DNA from: Caprella mutica
Taxonomy: Eukaryota; Arthropoda; Malacostraca; Amphipoda; Caprellidae
DNA: 64,000 nt
Reading direction: 5' to 3'
Assembly: GCA_947561585.1 (NCBI GenBank)
Contig: CANNZV010001170.1
Location: 112,229-176,228 of the forward strand
A program made the position numbers and the translations under genes. The stretch's first letter is position 1; the number at the start of each line of letters is the position of its first letter. Below the pieces are notes generated by a model. It did no database searches. It had not been told where the DNA came from and was given only the letters and a program-made list of their open reading frames with translations. Below, one piece after another: positions 21,462 through 34,400 of this stretch.

Positions 21462-22721
21462 GGGCAAATATAGGACCCAATACGGACAGCGATATTTTGA
21501 AATTTATATCAATATCGTTAGAATTTGCAGATAAATTCTGTCCGATCAGATGATAACAAAATGAAATTTGGGAAGAAGGAGAGTTTTAGGTTTAACTTTT
21601 AATTAAATGTATCTTATTGAACTAATAACATAAATAAAATCAGATTTTAGTTGATTATTTATTTATTAACACCATCTTGATGAATCCATGCTTTTTTGAT
21701 TATACAGTAGTAACATTATTCATATATATTATATGTTATCCCATGATGAGTAGGTTTAAAAAAAAATTAGAGTTATTTTACGGAGAGGCTACTTATTTAT
21801 CAGATAGTAATTACAAAATTTCTCTATAGAAATATTCTATTGAAACTTGGGTAAATTTCAAGTCATCGGACGATTCCACAAAAATATATTATAATTATTA
21901 TGATACCTGCATCCGTGGTACCCAATTAAAAATAAATATAAAATATAATAATCAATATTTTTTCATACGTGTACGAAAATATGAAACAGTCCGATAACTC
22001 GTAAGTTACCGTAGTTCAAATGTAGTCAAACTAGTGTTCCGAACACACCATCAAAGAGTTTACCATCAAATTCATCAAACACAAACAGTTTCATCAAACA
22101 AATTCAGTGCACGCGTCAACACGTTTTAATGATGTTTGACAAACAATTTCTTTGATTTTTAAGAATAACAAATTAATAATGGACTCTATTTAATTTACTC
22201 AGGAAACCACTGATATACATCAAAATACTTATATTCTACGTAATATAGAAATTTAAAATATAAATCAAATAAATATATTCCAACTTACTTAATCTATTTA
22301 GTATTCATTTAAATTCCATATATTTAACTTTAAATAATCTCAATCGACTGATAATAACTCCCAGGCCATTCTATTTCAAATAAACAGAGCCACAAAAAGT
22401 TCGTTTGTTTCCAGTTTCCCAGCCATTAAATGATGTTCTGGTCCCTAATTGAGAACAAGAGACCACATCTTCAAAGTTCAAAACTGTGGTCTTTGTTGTT
22501 GCTCCAGAAACTCTGATGCACTCTCAAGTTGCTCTCAAGTTGCTCTCCCTCATAGTTTTTGGGCTAAAGTTTTCTTCTGTAACTCTTTGCGTAAAGTTGT
22601 CAGCACGATTGTTCGATTGTGACATTTTAGTTGTTTTCACATTATTTAGTTTTTACTCTCAAAACTCAACCTATGGAGGCTTTTATTTCTATTGTTATTG
22701 GAATAATTTTCCATTTCTAAT
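21462..22721. other. AT-rich noncoding stretch
   Basis: Contains one member of the GATAACTCGTAAG dispersed family (21940-22015) and a run of loose CATCAAA words at 22047-22100. The open frame entering the next array at 22486 starts at GTG, and I do not regard it as a gene. Confidence 0.5.
21940..22015 (+). repeat. Dispersed repeat (GATAACTCGTAAG family), copy 1
   Basis: AATATAATAATCAATATTTT, then GAAAATATGAAACAGTCCGA, then TAACTCGTAAG. The same order of words occurs at 24500-24565, 30779-30850 and 49465-49535, with moderate divergence. Confidence 0.6.
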
Positions 22722-23695
22722 GGCTTTATTTTCTATTGTTCATAGATTTGTTTTCTATTGTTCATATATTTTTTTTCTATTGTTCATAGATTTATTTTCT
22801 ATTGTTCATAGATTTATTTTCTATTGTTCATAGATTTATTTTCTATTGTTCATAGATTTATTTTCTATTGTTCATAGATTTTTTTTCTGTCGTTCATAGA
22901 TTTATTTTCAATTGTTCATAGATTTTTTTTCTATTGTTCATAGATTTATTTTCTATTGTTCATATATTTTTTTTCTATTGTTCATAGATTTATTTTCTAT
23001 TGTTCATAGATTTATTTTCTATTGTTCATAGATTTATTTTCTATTGTTCATAGATTTATTTTCTATTGTTCATAGATTTTTTTTCTGTCGTTCATAGATT
23101 TATTTTCAATTGTTCATAGATTTTTTTTCTATTGTTCATAGATTTATTTTCTATTGTTTATAGATTTATTTTCTATTGTTCATAGATTTATTTTCTATTG
23201 TTCATAGATTTATTTTCTATTGTTCATAGATTTATTTTCTATTGTTCATAGATATATTTTCTATTGTTCATAGATATATTTTCTATTGTTCATAGATTTA
23301 TTTTCTATTGTTCATAGATTTATTTTCTATTGTTCATAGATTTATTTTCTATTGTTCATAGATATATTTTCTATTGTTCATAGATTTATTTTCTATTGTT
23401 CATAGATTTTTTTTCTATTGTTTATAGATTTATTTTCTATTGTTCATAGATTTATTTTCTATTGTTCATAGATTTATTTTCTATTGTTCATAGATTTTTT
23501 TTCTATTGTTCATAGATTTATTTTCTATTGTTCATAGATTTATTTTCTATTGTTCATAGATTTATTTTCTATTGTTCATAGATTTATTTTCTATTGTTCA
23601 TAGATTCATTTTCTATTGTTCATAGATATATTTTCTATTGTTCATAGATATATTTTCTATTGTTCATAGATATATTTTCTATTGTTCATAGATTT
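22722..23695. repeat. Minisatellite, 22-bp unit (TTTATTTTCTATTGTTCATA)
   Basis: About 44 copies of TTTATTTTCTATTGTTCATAGA. A distinctive trio of variants (TTTCTGTCG, then TTTTCAATTG, then a T-run unit) occurs at 22887 and again at 23085, exactly 198 bp or nine units later, so a nine-unit block was duplicated. ATATATTTT variants cluster at the right end. Confidence 0.96.
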
Positions 23696-23715
23696 CATTA
23701 TACAATCGATGACAA

Positions 23716-23754
23716 AATAAGTCATCTATCTACAAAATAGACAGATGACTTATT
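23716..23754. repeat. Hairpin, 12-bp perfect arms
   Basis: AATAAGTCATCT pairs with AGATGACTTATT; five more positions pair with one mismatch around a CAAAA loop. It lies just beyond the end of the 22-bp array. Confidence 0.8.
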
Positions 23755-23927
23755 ATAGATGACAGACAAATACTTTACAAGACAATGCGAAAAAGGATAA
23801 TGATATACTATCTCCTGGTTGTAATTATTCATTTGGGAACTACTCCCGACTTTTCAGACGCTTCCACATATTCGGACACGTCAGAAAAAAAGGTACAATA
23901 ATTATTATTTAACTTTGATTTCAATTG

Positions 23928-23984
23928 ATACCTAGTTAAGGTAAAGATGATACCTAGTGAAGGTAAAGATGATACCTAGTGAAT
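23928..23984. repeat. Satellite copies of the 18.4-21.0 kb 22-mer
   Basis: About 2.6 copies of GATACCTAGTGAAGGTAAAG, the unit of the large array 3 kb to the left. They are embedded between GATTTCAATT and GGTATCC, which are adjacent in the 36-bp repeat, so the 22-mers appear inserted inside a 36-mer unit. Confidence 0.88.
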
Positions 23985-23985
23985 T

Positions 23986-24500
23986 GGTATCCGTGATACC
24001 TTCAGGTATTTCATTTTAAGTGGTATCCGCGATACCTGCATGTATTTTATTTTAATTGGCATCCGTGATACCTGCAGGTATTTTATTTTAATTGGTATCC
24101 ATGATACCTGCAGGTATTTGACTTCAATTGGTATCCATGATACCTTCAGGTATTTTATTTTAAGTGGTATCCGCGATACCTGCAGGTATTTTATTTTAAT
24201 TGGCATCCGTGATACCTTCAGGTATTTCATTTTAAGTGGTATCCGTGATACCTGCAGGTATTTTATTTTAAATGGTATCCATGATACCTGCAGGTATTTG
24301 ACTTCAATTGGTATCCATGATACCTGCAGGTATTTGATTTCAATTGGTATCCATGATACCTGCAGTTATTTTATTTCAATTGGTATCCGTGATACCTGCA
24401 GGTATTTTATTTCAATTGGTATCCATGATACCTGCAGATATTTTATTTCAATTGGTATCCGTTATTCCTGCAGGTATCATGGATGCCAATTAAAATAAAA
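23986..24500. repeat. Palindromic minisatellite, 36-bp unit, with terminal inverted copy
   Basis: About 14 copies. Each has two palindromes: the perfect ATACCTGCAGGTAT and the arms GGTATC-CAT-GATACC. They are joined by an AT-rich half that varies (TTTATTTTAATT, TTGACTTCAATT, TTTATTTCAATT). The last segment (24473-24500, GGTATCATGGATGCCAATTA) is the reverse complement of the regular unit, so the array ends in an inverted copy. The 12-codon period keeps frames open on both strands, without evidence of a protein. Confidence 0.95.
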
Positions 24501-24565
24501 GTCAAATGATAATTAGTATATAATATTTTTTCGAAAATGTGAAAATGTCGATAACTCGTAATCTA
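24501..24565 (+). repeat. Dispersed repeat (GATAACTCGTAAG family), copy 2
   Basis: GTCAAATGATAATTAGTATA, then GAAAATGTGAAAATGTCGAT, then AACTCGTAATC. The opening GTCAAATGATAATTA also occurs in the copy at 49468. Confidence 0.6.
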
Positions 24566-24614
24566 CCCCACAAAGAGTAACCAAATGACACTCTGAGGCA
24601 GTCATTCCAACTGA

Positions 24615-24715
24615 GTCTCTTAGCGAAATTACCGAGGCAAGGGATATTATCTTCAGTCCATTGACTTCAACGGTTTGCGTATTTGTTCCGAGAAACAATA
24701 CGATGTTACGCGAGA
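24615..24715 (+). repeat. Dispersed repeat, about 100 bp, copy 2
   Basis: Same-strand match to 4377-4475 (GTTTGCGTATTTG, then CCGAGAAACAATACGATGTT). Here it is not followed by the AGGTCA-rich repeat, so the two are independent units. Confidence 0.8.
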
Positions 24716-25927
24716 TTCTGAACATATCATTATTGTACATGTTGAAACTATGAAATTTCAGCTTTTTTCTCAAGATGTATAGCAGCGCAGTTTAGTCACA
24801 GGCCGATTGTGAACCTGAGTAGTACGAAACAGTTTACCGTGTATTTAGTATGAAAAAATATTCAAATTTTTTAGAATAAATTGTATTGATATGAATTTGT
24901 AATTTGAGTGATTTAATATATAACAATTGTTTAATAATCTGTCTTTTGATGAAAAAAGACAAATTATGTATTTCTAAATAATGTTTTAAAACTTAGTGGC
25001 ATTAATATCTAATTGTAATTTATTTGATTTCATATATAATAATAATTCAACTGTTTTTAGACAATAAATATAATTTAAATGAAGCGTAAAAATGCGTTAG
25101 CTTGCAATTTCCCTGCTAAATTCCGTCAACAAAATTAACCATCGGATATTCTTTCGTCGATACGAAAATGATTTCAAAGAACTTTTCAATGGCAAATTGA
25201 CGTGGCCTTTTTTCTCAATATTGTAGACACGATGGCAAGTTTTCCGGATGAATATAAATGGTGGGTAGGATTCCTTTCATCTTCATTGCCGATAGCAGAT
25301 GCGTTTGCCTTCTGTTAAATCGACTGTTGTGAAAAAATATTATGTCGATCATATTAAAATCGAAGTAAAATTTGGAATAAAATAAAATAAAAAATGAGAA
25401 AGAAATATGTTTTTTTTTAAAGTTGGAATTACAAATAGTAAAGAAAGGGGGAAGATAAATGTGAATTTTTTAAAAAATTGGAATTGAAGAAAGATTAAAA
25501 TAATGTATGAAATATTTTTTTATGAAACTTATTCTGAATCCTTATAGAAAATTGAATGATAGAAGAAGTTGATGAAATTTAGATTGAAAAAGTAAATGAA
25601 ATATTATTAGTCTTTACCATAGATTTTTTGTAACTTTTAACAATATCGTAAAAAATGTATAAAGAAAAAATGTTAATCATAAGTACGTTATAAATCAATA
25701 GTTGAAATTATATAGTATATAGTATATACTATTATTATATTAAAAATGTTTTAAATCTCAATAATAAATGAAATTAATAATGAAAGGAATTGTAAAATAT
25801 AATTAGAAAAAATAATTGAAATATTTTTTTTTCGTAGACTTTATAATAAATTTTTAGATATACTTAAACAAACCAAAATATTTGTTCAGTGAATTTTTTA
25901 ATCTATACAAATAATTTCCTTATTGTA
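24716..25927. other. AT-rich noncoding stretch
   Basis: Nothing recognised beyond AT-rich sequence. The region 25130-25330 has a more balanced composition but no open frame. Confidence 0.5.
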
Positions 25928-26185
25928 TTTATTTATTTGGTGTCCGCTTTTACTCGATTGATTTTAAACATAAAGACTGTAACTATGATACGCACGGGAA
26001 TATATTGACTTGATATTTAAATTCCATTGTTTTTATTCAATTTTAAATGTTTTTATCTATGAAAAAAGTATCAGTTTATGCAGAAAAATAAATTTTATTT
26101 GAGTTCACTGAAAATGACCTAACAACAGGTAATAAATTACTATTCAAGACCCGTTATTTTTAACTGTCAAATACACTAGTTAAAT
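25928..26185 (+). repeat. Dispersed repeat carrying the empty site of the pogo-like insertion
   Basis: TTATTTATTTGGTGTCCGCT, then ACTGTAACTATGATACGCAC, then GGGAATATATTG and ATATTTAAATTCC. The same repeat at 52240-53830 is split by a 1330-bp element between TGTA and CTATG. Here the junction is intact, so this copy preserves the pre-insertion state. Confidence 0.82.
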
Positions 26186-29100
26186 AATAAAATGTAATTC
26201 AACTGGTGGTGATAAATTATATACCAATAGGCAGTAGGCTGTGTTCGTGTCTAAGGTTCATTATTCATGTTATTTGCCGAGAAATGCACCCTAAGCTGTC
26301 ACAACTCCTTACCGGTGATTTGTAGTGAGAATTACAGCGAGACAAACCAATGTTGTGAAAGCGGAGAAATGAAGACAACAAACAACAGAGGTGCATCATA
26401 GAGCTGAGATTATAGTGAGAAGAAGACAACAATAACAACAACAACAACAGTCGCACATGATAGATTATAATGTTATAATAAAATAAAGTTCGGGGTTTAA
26501 CGTCTGTTTCGCAGCCAAAGGCCATATCGCTGACGTCAAAAGGAAGGCGTATACAAGGGATTTCGATGAAGCAGTCAGAAAGGAAAGTGGCTTCATGAAT
26601 AAAATCACCTTGCTCAAGTCGGTGGAAAAAGATACTCGGTGACGATATCAATCCTCTATCGTTTTTTTAATATTATTAAGTCACTCAAACCTAGAAAGAA
26701 AACCAGTTATGTATAAAAATAAAGGATGAACTATACAAATATTATTTTCATTGGCTATAATTCCAACTTGAATCCCAGTTATGTCGAAACCCACTACCGT
26801 GTTTCGTTTTCAGCCAAACTGATTTAATTCTCAGTTCGTCAGGTTATTAGAATAGCTTCTTGATTTGGACGATAAGAAATTGGCGCACGTCGTTAGAAGC
26901 TATTGAGATGCTAGAAAAGTTCTCTGGGTTCAGTCGATTGAAATTAACAAACAGGGAATTTATTCCGAAATAACTTCCGAGTTGAGCAATTTTGAAACTC
27001 AGTAAATTGTGGTATAGCAACATTATTCAATATGTAAAGTTTCTTTTTACATGGTATTTTCTGACGAGATTATTGCTATTGTTAATAAAGCATTAATAAA
27101 TTACAAGAACTGTTCATTATATGTAAATATTTTGATCATAAAATAGGAAATATAAAAACGATGATTAAACTTAAAGGAAGTATAGTGAGTAATAGTATAT
27201 TCATATTGATATACAGTATGTTTATTTTATTCCAACCAATCATTGCAGATTTTAAATAGAATCGAAATACTTTCGAAAACAAACAAGTAGGTAATCAAAC
27301 TCACAAAACATGTACTCAAGATATATGTATATATGTGATTATATACGTAAATTAAAAAAAGAGTGTATGCATTATTAAAGGAATCAACTCATCAAATTTT
27401 GTTAAAATTATCATTCTCTTTTATTTTGCTGAAAAAGTGTCTCCAGGTGAATCATGTCACTAATTTATATTGGGATACGAGCACTAGAGCCCCCCCCCCC
27501 CCATGAGGGGTCCAATGGGGAGGAGGTCATTTTTTAAATATCATGATTTATATTTTTAGTTTGATCAGAAGTGGTAGGCAGCGTACTTTCATGTCCCATA
27601 TTTTTAAGAATTAAGGGCACTACAACCTACTAAGTGGGAGCCAAAATTTGGAAAGGGAGTATTTAAATGTTTTGCTATTTTGAATGAAATTATCTTTTTG
27701 GCCAAATTTTACGTTTTTGGCCTTCAGGTAAAATGTGAATTTTCCACTTAAAAATAAATAGAAGTGAATGAGTCTTCATGCTAGAAGAAAACCAAAGACA
27801 GTTTTGGATTCCTTGAAAAATTTATTCACAATCTATAGTTGTTATCTCATTTCAGAAACGGAAAAATTTGAAAATTTGGGTTAATTAATAATCGAAAATC
27901 GCTCATCCAGAGAAAACGGGGGAAAAGTAGAAAATCGAATTTATTGCTTTGTTATAAAGGATTATGAGACTGTCTTTGATTTTTTTTTGTTCTAGCATAC
28001 GAATATTTTGAAATTCACGATTTCTTCAAATAAAATCTTTATTTTCTCAAAACACGAATACCAAAATCGAAATAAAATACAAACAAAAAGTGTTTAGTCT
28101 ATAAAGTTACATATAGGTACTGAGCAAATTAACCACCTCACAAATAAAAAAGTTTTTTGAAATATGAGTTGATTTACCAAATCATTGTTTACTAATATCT
28201 TATTATTTTCAAATCTTTAAAATTACTCATCGTGTACCCAGGTCAAATTGAGATATTTTCAAGCATCACAATTAATAAACTTTCTTTTAGAAATATGTGA
28301 TTATAGTAAACTGTTATAATTTTTTTACGGATACACTTTTGTTCGACTGTACAATGTACATTTTAATATATACGAAAATGTACACGAATAAACTAATTAA
28401 ATTGAATAAATTAATCATTTAAGAAATTAAATTTTCCACCATATTGTATCATTCCAGAAAAATTACACTATTTTCCTGCTAATAATTTGTTCACAGCCGA
28501 ATATTCAGGCGATTCATTGCATATTCAGAAAGAAGCTTTCAGAGACTCTAAGGATAGACAAAAAGACAGGGGGGTAAAAGGCTTTCCATTTCTCATAGGG
28601 GTTCTCCTGTTGTTGTTCGTTATTGCAACATTAATTCGGGTGTTCTTTTTCCGTCATCTGTTGAATATGCAAAGGGTGCTAGGTTTCGAATAGAAGCAGA
28701 GTTTACATCTTGTGGCAGACGGTGAATTTGGTATGGAACAAGACGGTTTGGCAAAAAACTAACCGCGTCAAAGAAACGAAGGTTTCTAGTCAGGAAATTA
28801 TAAACGCCTTTCGTACAGTTTCTATAGGCAATTATAATCGATGATAAAAAAATCCTCTAAATGATTAGATAAAAATTCAATCATAATCTATCAAATAAAT
28901 GATCTCGCCGATAATGGTTTGAATTATGATAAATAATCAATAATAATGGACAATCTCTCAACTGTAAATTTTCCGATTAGTTAACTCCGATAAACATCAC
29001 TGAACTCTGATAAATAATTAGACACACAGTATTCGGAAAGTGGGTCTTAACATACGGCATGATATGACAACTAATAATTTCTGAAGGTCAAATTGGTTCA

Positions 29101-29224
29101 TAATCTATTTTAACGCAATCTTTCCAAGTAAGAAGGATGGTAAGATGAACTATAGAAAGTCCATGGTTGGACTTTTCATCCACGAAATGTTTTCTTTTCT
29201 TGTATTTGAAAGTTTTCTCAGTTT
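26186..29224. other. Mostly AT-rich noncoding sequence
   Basis: Holds a dispersed-repeat copy (26500-26650), an AAC microsatellite at about 26423-26450, a C-run at 27490-27502 and a CAGTATTCGGAAAGTGGGTC word at 29029 that looks like an end of the 10.5/15.1 kb repeat family. The 128-codon minus-strand frame at 26265-26651 overlaps the dispersed repeat, and I do not consider it a gene. A more balanced stretch at 28480-28740 has a short frame without an ATG. Confidence 0.5.
26500..26650 (+). repeat. Dispersed repeat (GAAGCAGTCAGAA family), copy 2
   Basis: GTTTAACGTCTGTTTCGCAG, then GATGAAGCAGTCAGAAAGGA, then ATGAATAAAATCACCT. The left half aligns with 48595-48655 (GTTTAATATCTGTTCCGTAA) and the right half with 2535-2600. 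Confidence 0.65.
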
Positions 29225-29840
29225 TCTATGGCCCCAACATAACTTTCTCTCTTTATCTTCTATGACCCCACCATAACTTTCTCTTAATCTTCTATGACCC
29301 CACCATAACTTTCTCTTAATCTTCTATGATCCCACCATGACTTTCTCTTAATCTTCTATGGCACCATAATTACTTTCTCTCTTAATCTTCTATGGCACCA
29401 CCATAAATTTCCCTCTTAATCTTCTATGTTACCACCATAACTTTCTCTCCTAATCTTCTATGGCCCAACCATAACTTTCTCCTAATCTTCTATGGCCCCA
29501 CAATAACTTTCTCTCATAACCTTCTATGGCCCACCATAACTTTATCTCTCAATCTTCTATGATCCCACCATAACTTTTTCCTAATCTTCTATGGCCCCAT
29601 CATAACTATCTCTCCTAATCTTCTATGGCCCCACCATAACTGTCTATCCCAATCTTCTATGCTTTTATGTTCCCAATATAACTCTCTTAATCTTCTATGG
29701 CCCCACCATAACTCTCTTAATCTTCTATGGCCCCACCATAACTCTCTTAATATTTTATGGCCCCACCATAACTCTCTTAATCTTCTATGGCCCCACCATA
29801 ACTCTCTTAATCTTCTATGGCCCCACCATAATTTTCTTAG
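29225..29840. repeat. Minisatellite, 30-32-bp unit with GCCCCACCATAACT core
   Basis: About 20 copies of TCTTCTATGGCCCCACCATA plus ACTTTCTCT-like spacers. The left copies are irregular (30-33 bp, with GACCCC, GATCCC and GCACC variants). The last five (29690-29840) are nearly perfect 30-mers. The core equals that of the 35-bp array at 45.3 kb and of solitary copies at 44149-44193, 48886, 54378-54421 and 58422. Confidence 0.94.
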
Positions 29841-30865
29841 CGAAGGCTAAACCTTTTGCCGACTAAATTCTGTTCAAACCAAGGCAGGTAGCAACTAATT
29901 ACTTCGAAGCAATCAAAAAAACCTCCTAATTGAAGAACCATTGAACTTGACTCTGCGGAGTTTTCCAGACAGACTTCTTATTGGATTCAGAGAGTGACTA
30001 AAAAGTACTGATTGGCCAAAGAGAACTTTCTTGTGCATACTCCAATTTGGTTAATTGCGCTGATCTGTCCATTAAATGAAAACTTTTTCTTCGATGTTTG
30101 TGGACATAAAACTCTAGAAGAATCTATACTATAATGAAAAAAAAGAGTCCGTCTGCCTGTCCGAAGTCGTGGAGGGAGAATTAAAAAAATGTGGCACTAT
30201 CATGGCCTCGGGTTACACTAATATTAATAATAAAAAAATATCATAGTATAGACTTTTGAGAGTAAAAATTTATTTTGTTAAATCAGTATATTTTATTATA
30301 TTGATAATACGTATATGCGTTTACATATAATACTAAACACATTATCCTAATTACATGATCAATGGATGAGCAAGATGTATTCTACTAGTGATTATAGTAA
30401 TTAAAAATGTTTTTCATTATGTCCTCATGCCTATAAACATTTTCTATGTTTGAAAACTAAATAATCAAATCATTAATACATATAATTCTAATAAATCCTT
30501 CATTTTACTTATATATTAATTGAAGTGCACTCCGTATTATAAAATGAGCGTTAAAATGATTTTCCATTTAATAATCATACACATATTAATATAAGTAGCT
30601 AGAAAAAATAGAAGCAGTGTGTACAAAATATTAATCTCGTGAGAATGTCATAACGTCATGGCAATAATATGGAGGTAATACTCTCAGTGTTACTGCCATT
30701 ATGATGTCTATAAAAGCTTATAATATAAAGGGTGAGTGCCGTGTTATTAAACGGTTCCACCTTTTCAATCATATAAGAAAAAACGATATAATAATTATTA
30801 TTCAACTTATATTTATATGATAGAAAATGTGAGACCATCCGATAACTCAGACCATATACTATAAC
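29841..30865. other. AT-rich noncoding stretch
   Basis: Contains GAGTCCGTCTGCCTGTCCG at about 30148, a word type that also appears at 58228 (TCTGTCTGTCCGTCA). A GATAACTC family member lies at 30779-30850. No gene seen. Confidence 0.5.
30779..30850 (+). repeat. Dispersed repeat (GATAACTCGTAAG family), copy 3
   Basis: AACGATATAATAATTATTAT, then GATAGAAAATGTGAGACCAT, then CCGATAACTCAG. It runs directly into the palindrome at 30866. Confidence 0.58.
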
Positions 30866-30940
30866 TATCCCAGGCAAGAATTCTTTAATCCTGGGATATT
30901 CCCTTAAGATCTCAGGAATAAATCCTTCTTGCCTGGGATA
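30866..30940. repeat. Dispersed palindrome, copy 2 of 4
   Basis: The left arm TATCCCAGGCAAGAATTC... pairs with the right arm ...CCTTCTTGCCTGGGATA over about 33 bp with a few mismatches and a short central loop. A further half-arm (ATCCCAGGAATAAATCTTTC) follows at 30951, so the locus holds three alternating arms. Confidence 0.8.
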
Positions 30941-31412
30941 TTCCATTATTATCCCAGGAATAAATCTTTCTTGCCTAGTATGAGTTATGTTCTCACTAAT
31001 TATTTTGGTAGATCATTTTCTATAGCGAGACTAAATGAATATTATTAGTATATTATTGTTTGAAATTATTTAACATCCTAAGTAGAATTTGTTCAAGTCA
31101 CTCCATTATTTATATGTGTACATTAAATTCAAAGAAAAAATATATTGTTGGAAGTCTACAAACATGATCTTCTGATATTGCGATGATTTATGATTACTAT
31201 TGAATTATGAGACCAGGTTTAAATTCTATCTCATAATACTTCATTAAATCTAGATAATCTACTAGTAGATAAAAATCACGAATATAGTCAAATAGTTAAA
31301 TTCATCAGTAAATAAGAATTAATGTAGTGTAGCGTGAAACCAAATTTGCTATTTGTAGGATGAAATTCTTTGATATCAGCATCAATATTTTTATTTGATT
31401 AAATATTATCCT

Positions 31413-34400
31413 TCTTGAGGCAACATTGTCAACATATCTTGAGGCAACATTGTCAACATATCTTGAGGCAACATTGTCAACATATCTTGAGGCAACATTG
31501 TCAACATTTCTTGAGGCAACATTGTCAACATTTCTTGAGGCAACATTGTCAACATATCTTGAGGCAACATTGTCAACATTTCTTGAGGCAACATTGTCAA
31601 CATTTCTTGAGGCAACATTGTCAACATTTCTTGAGGCAACATTGTCAACATTTCTTGAGGCAACATTGTCAACATATCTTGAGGCAACATTGTCAACATT
31701 TCTTGAGGCAACATTGTCAACATTTCTTGAGGCAACATTGTCAACATTTCTTGAGGCAACATTGTCAACATTTCTTGAGGCAACATTGTCAACATTTCTT
31801 GAGACAACATTGTCAACATTTCTTGAGGCAACATTGTCAACATTTCTAGAGGCAACATTGTCAACATTTCTAGAGGCAACATTGTCAACATTTCTTGAGG
31901 CAACATTGTCAACATTTCTTGAGGCAACATTGTCAACATTTCTTGAGGCAACATTGTCAACATTTCTTGAGGCAACATTGTCAACATTTCTTGAGGCAAC
32001 ATTGTCAACATTTCTTGAGGCAACATTGTCAACATTTCTTGAGACAACATTGTCAACATTTCTAGAGGCAACATTGTCAACATTTCTTGAGGCAACATTG
32101 TCAACATTTCTTGAGGCAACATTGTCAACATTTCTTGAGGCAACATTGTCAACATTTCTTGAGACAACATTGTCAACATTTCTTGAGGCAACATTGTCAA
32201 CATTTCTAGAGGCAACATTGTCAACATTTCTAGAGGCAACATTGTCAACATTTCTTGAGGCAACATTGTCAACATTTCTTGAGGCAACATTGTCAACATT
32301 TCTTGAGGCAACATTGTCAACATTTCTTGAGGCAACATTGTCAACATTTCTTGAGGCAACATTGTCAACATTTCTTGAGGCAACATTGTCAACATTTCTT
32401 GAGGCAACATTGTCAACATTTCTTGAGGCAACATTGTCAACATTTCTTGAGGCAACATTGTCAACATTTCTTGAGGCAACATTGTCAACATTTCTTGAGG
32501 CAACATTGTCAACATATCTTGAGGCAACATTGTCAACATTTCTTGAGGCAACATTGTCAACATTTCTTGAGGCAACATTGTCAACATTTCTTGAGGCAAC
32601 ATTGTCAACATTTCTTGAGGCAACATTGTCAACATTTCTTGAGGCAACATTGTCAACATTTCTTGAGGCAACATTGTCAACATTTCTTGAGGCAACATTG
32701 TCAACATTTCTTGAGGCAACATTGTCAACATATCTTGAGGCAACATTGTCAACATTTCTTGAGGCAACATTGTCAACATATCTTGAGGCAACATTGTCAA
32801 CATTTCTTGAGGCAACATTGTCAACATTTCTTGAGGCAACATTGTCAACATTTCTTGAGGCAACATTGTCAACATTTCTTGAGGCAACATTGTCAACATA
32901 TCTTGAGGCAACATTGTCAACATTTCTTGAGGCAACATTGTCAACATTTCTTGAGACAACATTGTCAACATTTCTAGAGGCAACATTGTCAACATTTCTT
33001 GAGGCAACATTGTCAACATTTCTTGAGGCAACATTGTCAACATTTCTTGAGGCAACATTGTCAACATTTCTTGAGACAACATTGTCAACATTTCTTGAGG
33101 CAACATTGTCAACATTTCTAGAGGCAACATTGTCAACATTTCTAGAGGCAACATTGTCAACATTTCTTGAGGCAACATTGTCAACATTTCTTGAGGCAAC
33201 ATTGTCAACATTTCTTGAGGCAACATTGTCAACATTTCTTGAGGCAACATTGTCAACATTTCTTGAGGCAACATTGTCAACATTTCTTGAGGCAACATTG
33301 TCAACATTTCTTGAGGCAACATTGTCAACATTTCTTGAGGCAACATTGTCAACATTTCTTGAGGCAACATTGTCAACATTTCTTGAGGCAACATTGTCAA
33401 CATTTCTTGAGGCAACATTGTCAACATATCTTGAGGCAACATTGTCAACATTTCTTGAGGCAACATTATCAACATTTCTTGAGGCAACATTGTCAACATT
33501 TCTTGAGGCAACATTGTCAACATTTCTTGAGGCAACATTGTCAACATTTCTTGAGGCAACATTGTCAACATTTCTTGAGGCAACATTGTCAACATTTCTT
33601 GAGGCAACATTGTCAACATTTCTTGAGGCAACATTGTCAACATTTCTTGAGGCAACATTGTCAACATTTCTTGAGGCAACATTGTCAACATTTCTTGAGG
33701 CAACATTGTCAACATTTCTTGAGGCAACATTGTCAACATTTCTTGAGGCAACATTATCAACATTTCTTGAGGCAACATTGTCAACATTTCTTGAGGCAAC
33801 ATTGTCAACATTTCTTGAGGCAACATTGTCAACATTTCTTGAGGCAACATTGTCAACATTTCTTGAGGCAACATTGTCAACATTTCTTGAGGCAACATTG
33901 TCAACATTTCTTGAGGCAACATTGTCAACATTTCTTGAGGCAACATTGTCAACATTTCTTGAGGCAACATTGTCAACATTTCTTGAGGCAACATTGTCAA
34001 CATTTCTTGAGGCAACATTGTCAACATTTCTTGAGGCAACATTGTCAACATATCTTGAGGCAACATTGTCAACATTTCTTGAGGCAACATTATCAACATT
34101 TCTTGAGGCAACATTGTCAACATTTCTTGAGGCAACATTGTCAACATTTCTTGAGGCAACATTGTCAACATTTCTTGAGGCAACATTGTCAACATTTCTT
34201 GAGGCAACATTATCAACATTTCTTGAGGCAACATTGTCAACATTTCTTGAGGCAACATTGTCAACATATCTTGAGGCAACATTGTCAACATATCTTGAGG
34301 CAACATTGTCAACATATCTTGAGGCAACATTGTCAACATTTCTTGAGGCAACATTGTCAACATTTCTTGAGGCAACATTGTCAACATATCTTGAGGCAAC

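Noticed and set aside
26265..26651. 128-codon minus-strand frame
   Set aside because: It overlaps a dispersed repeat and an AAC microsatellite and shows no recognisable domain.
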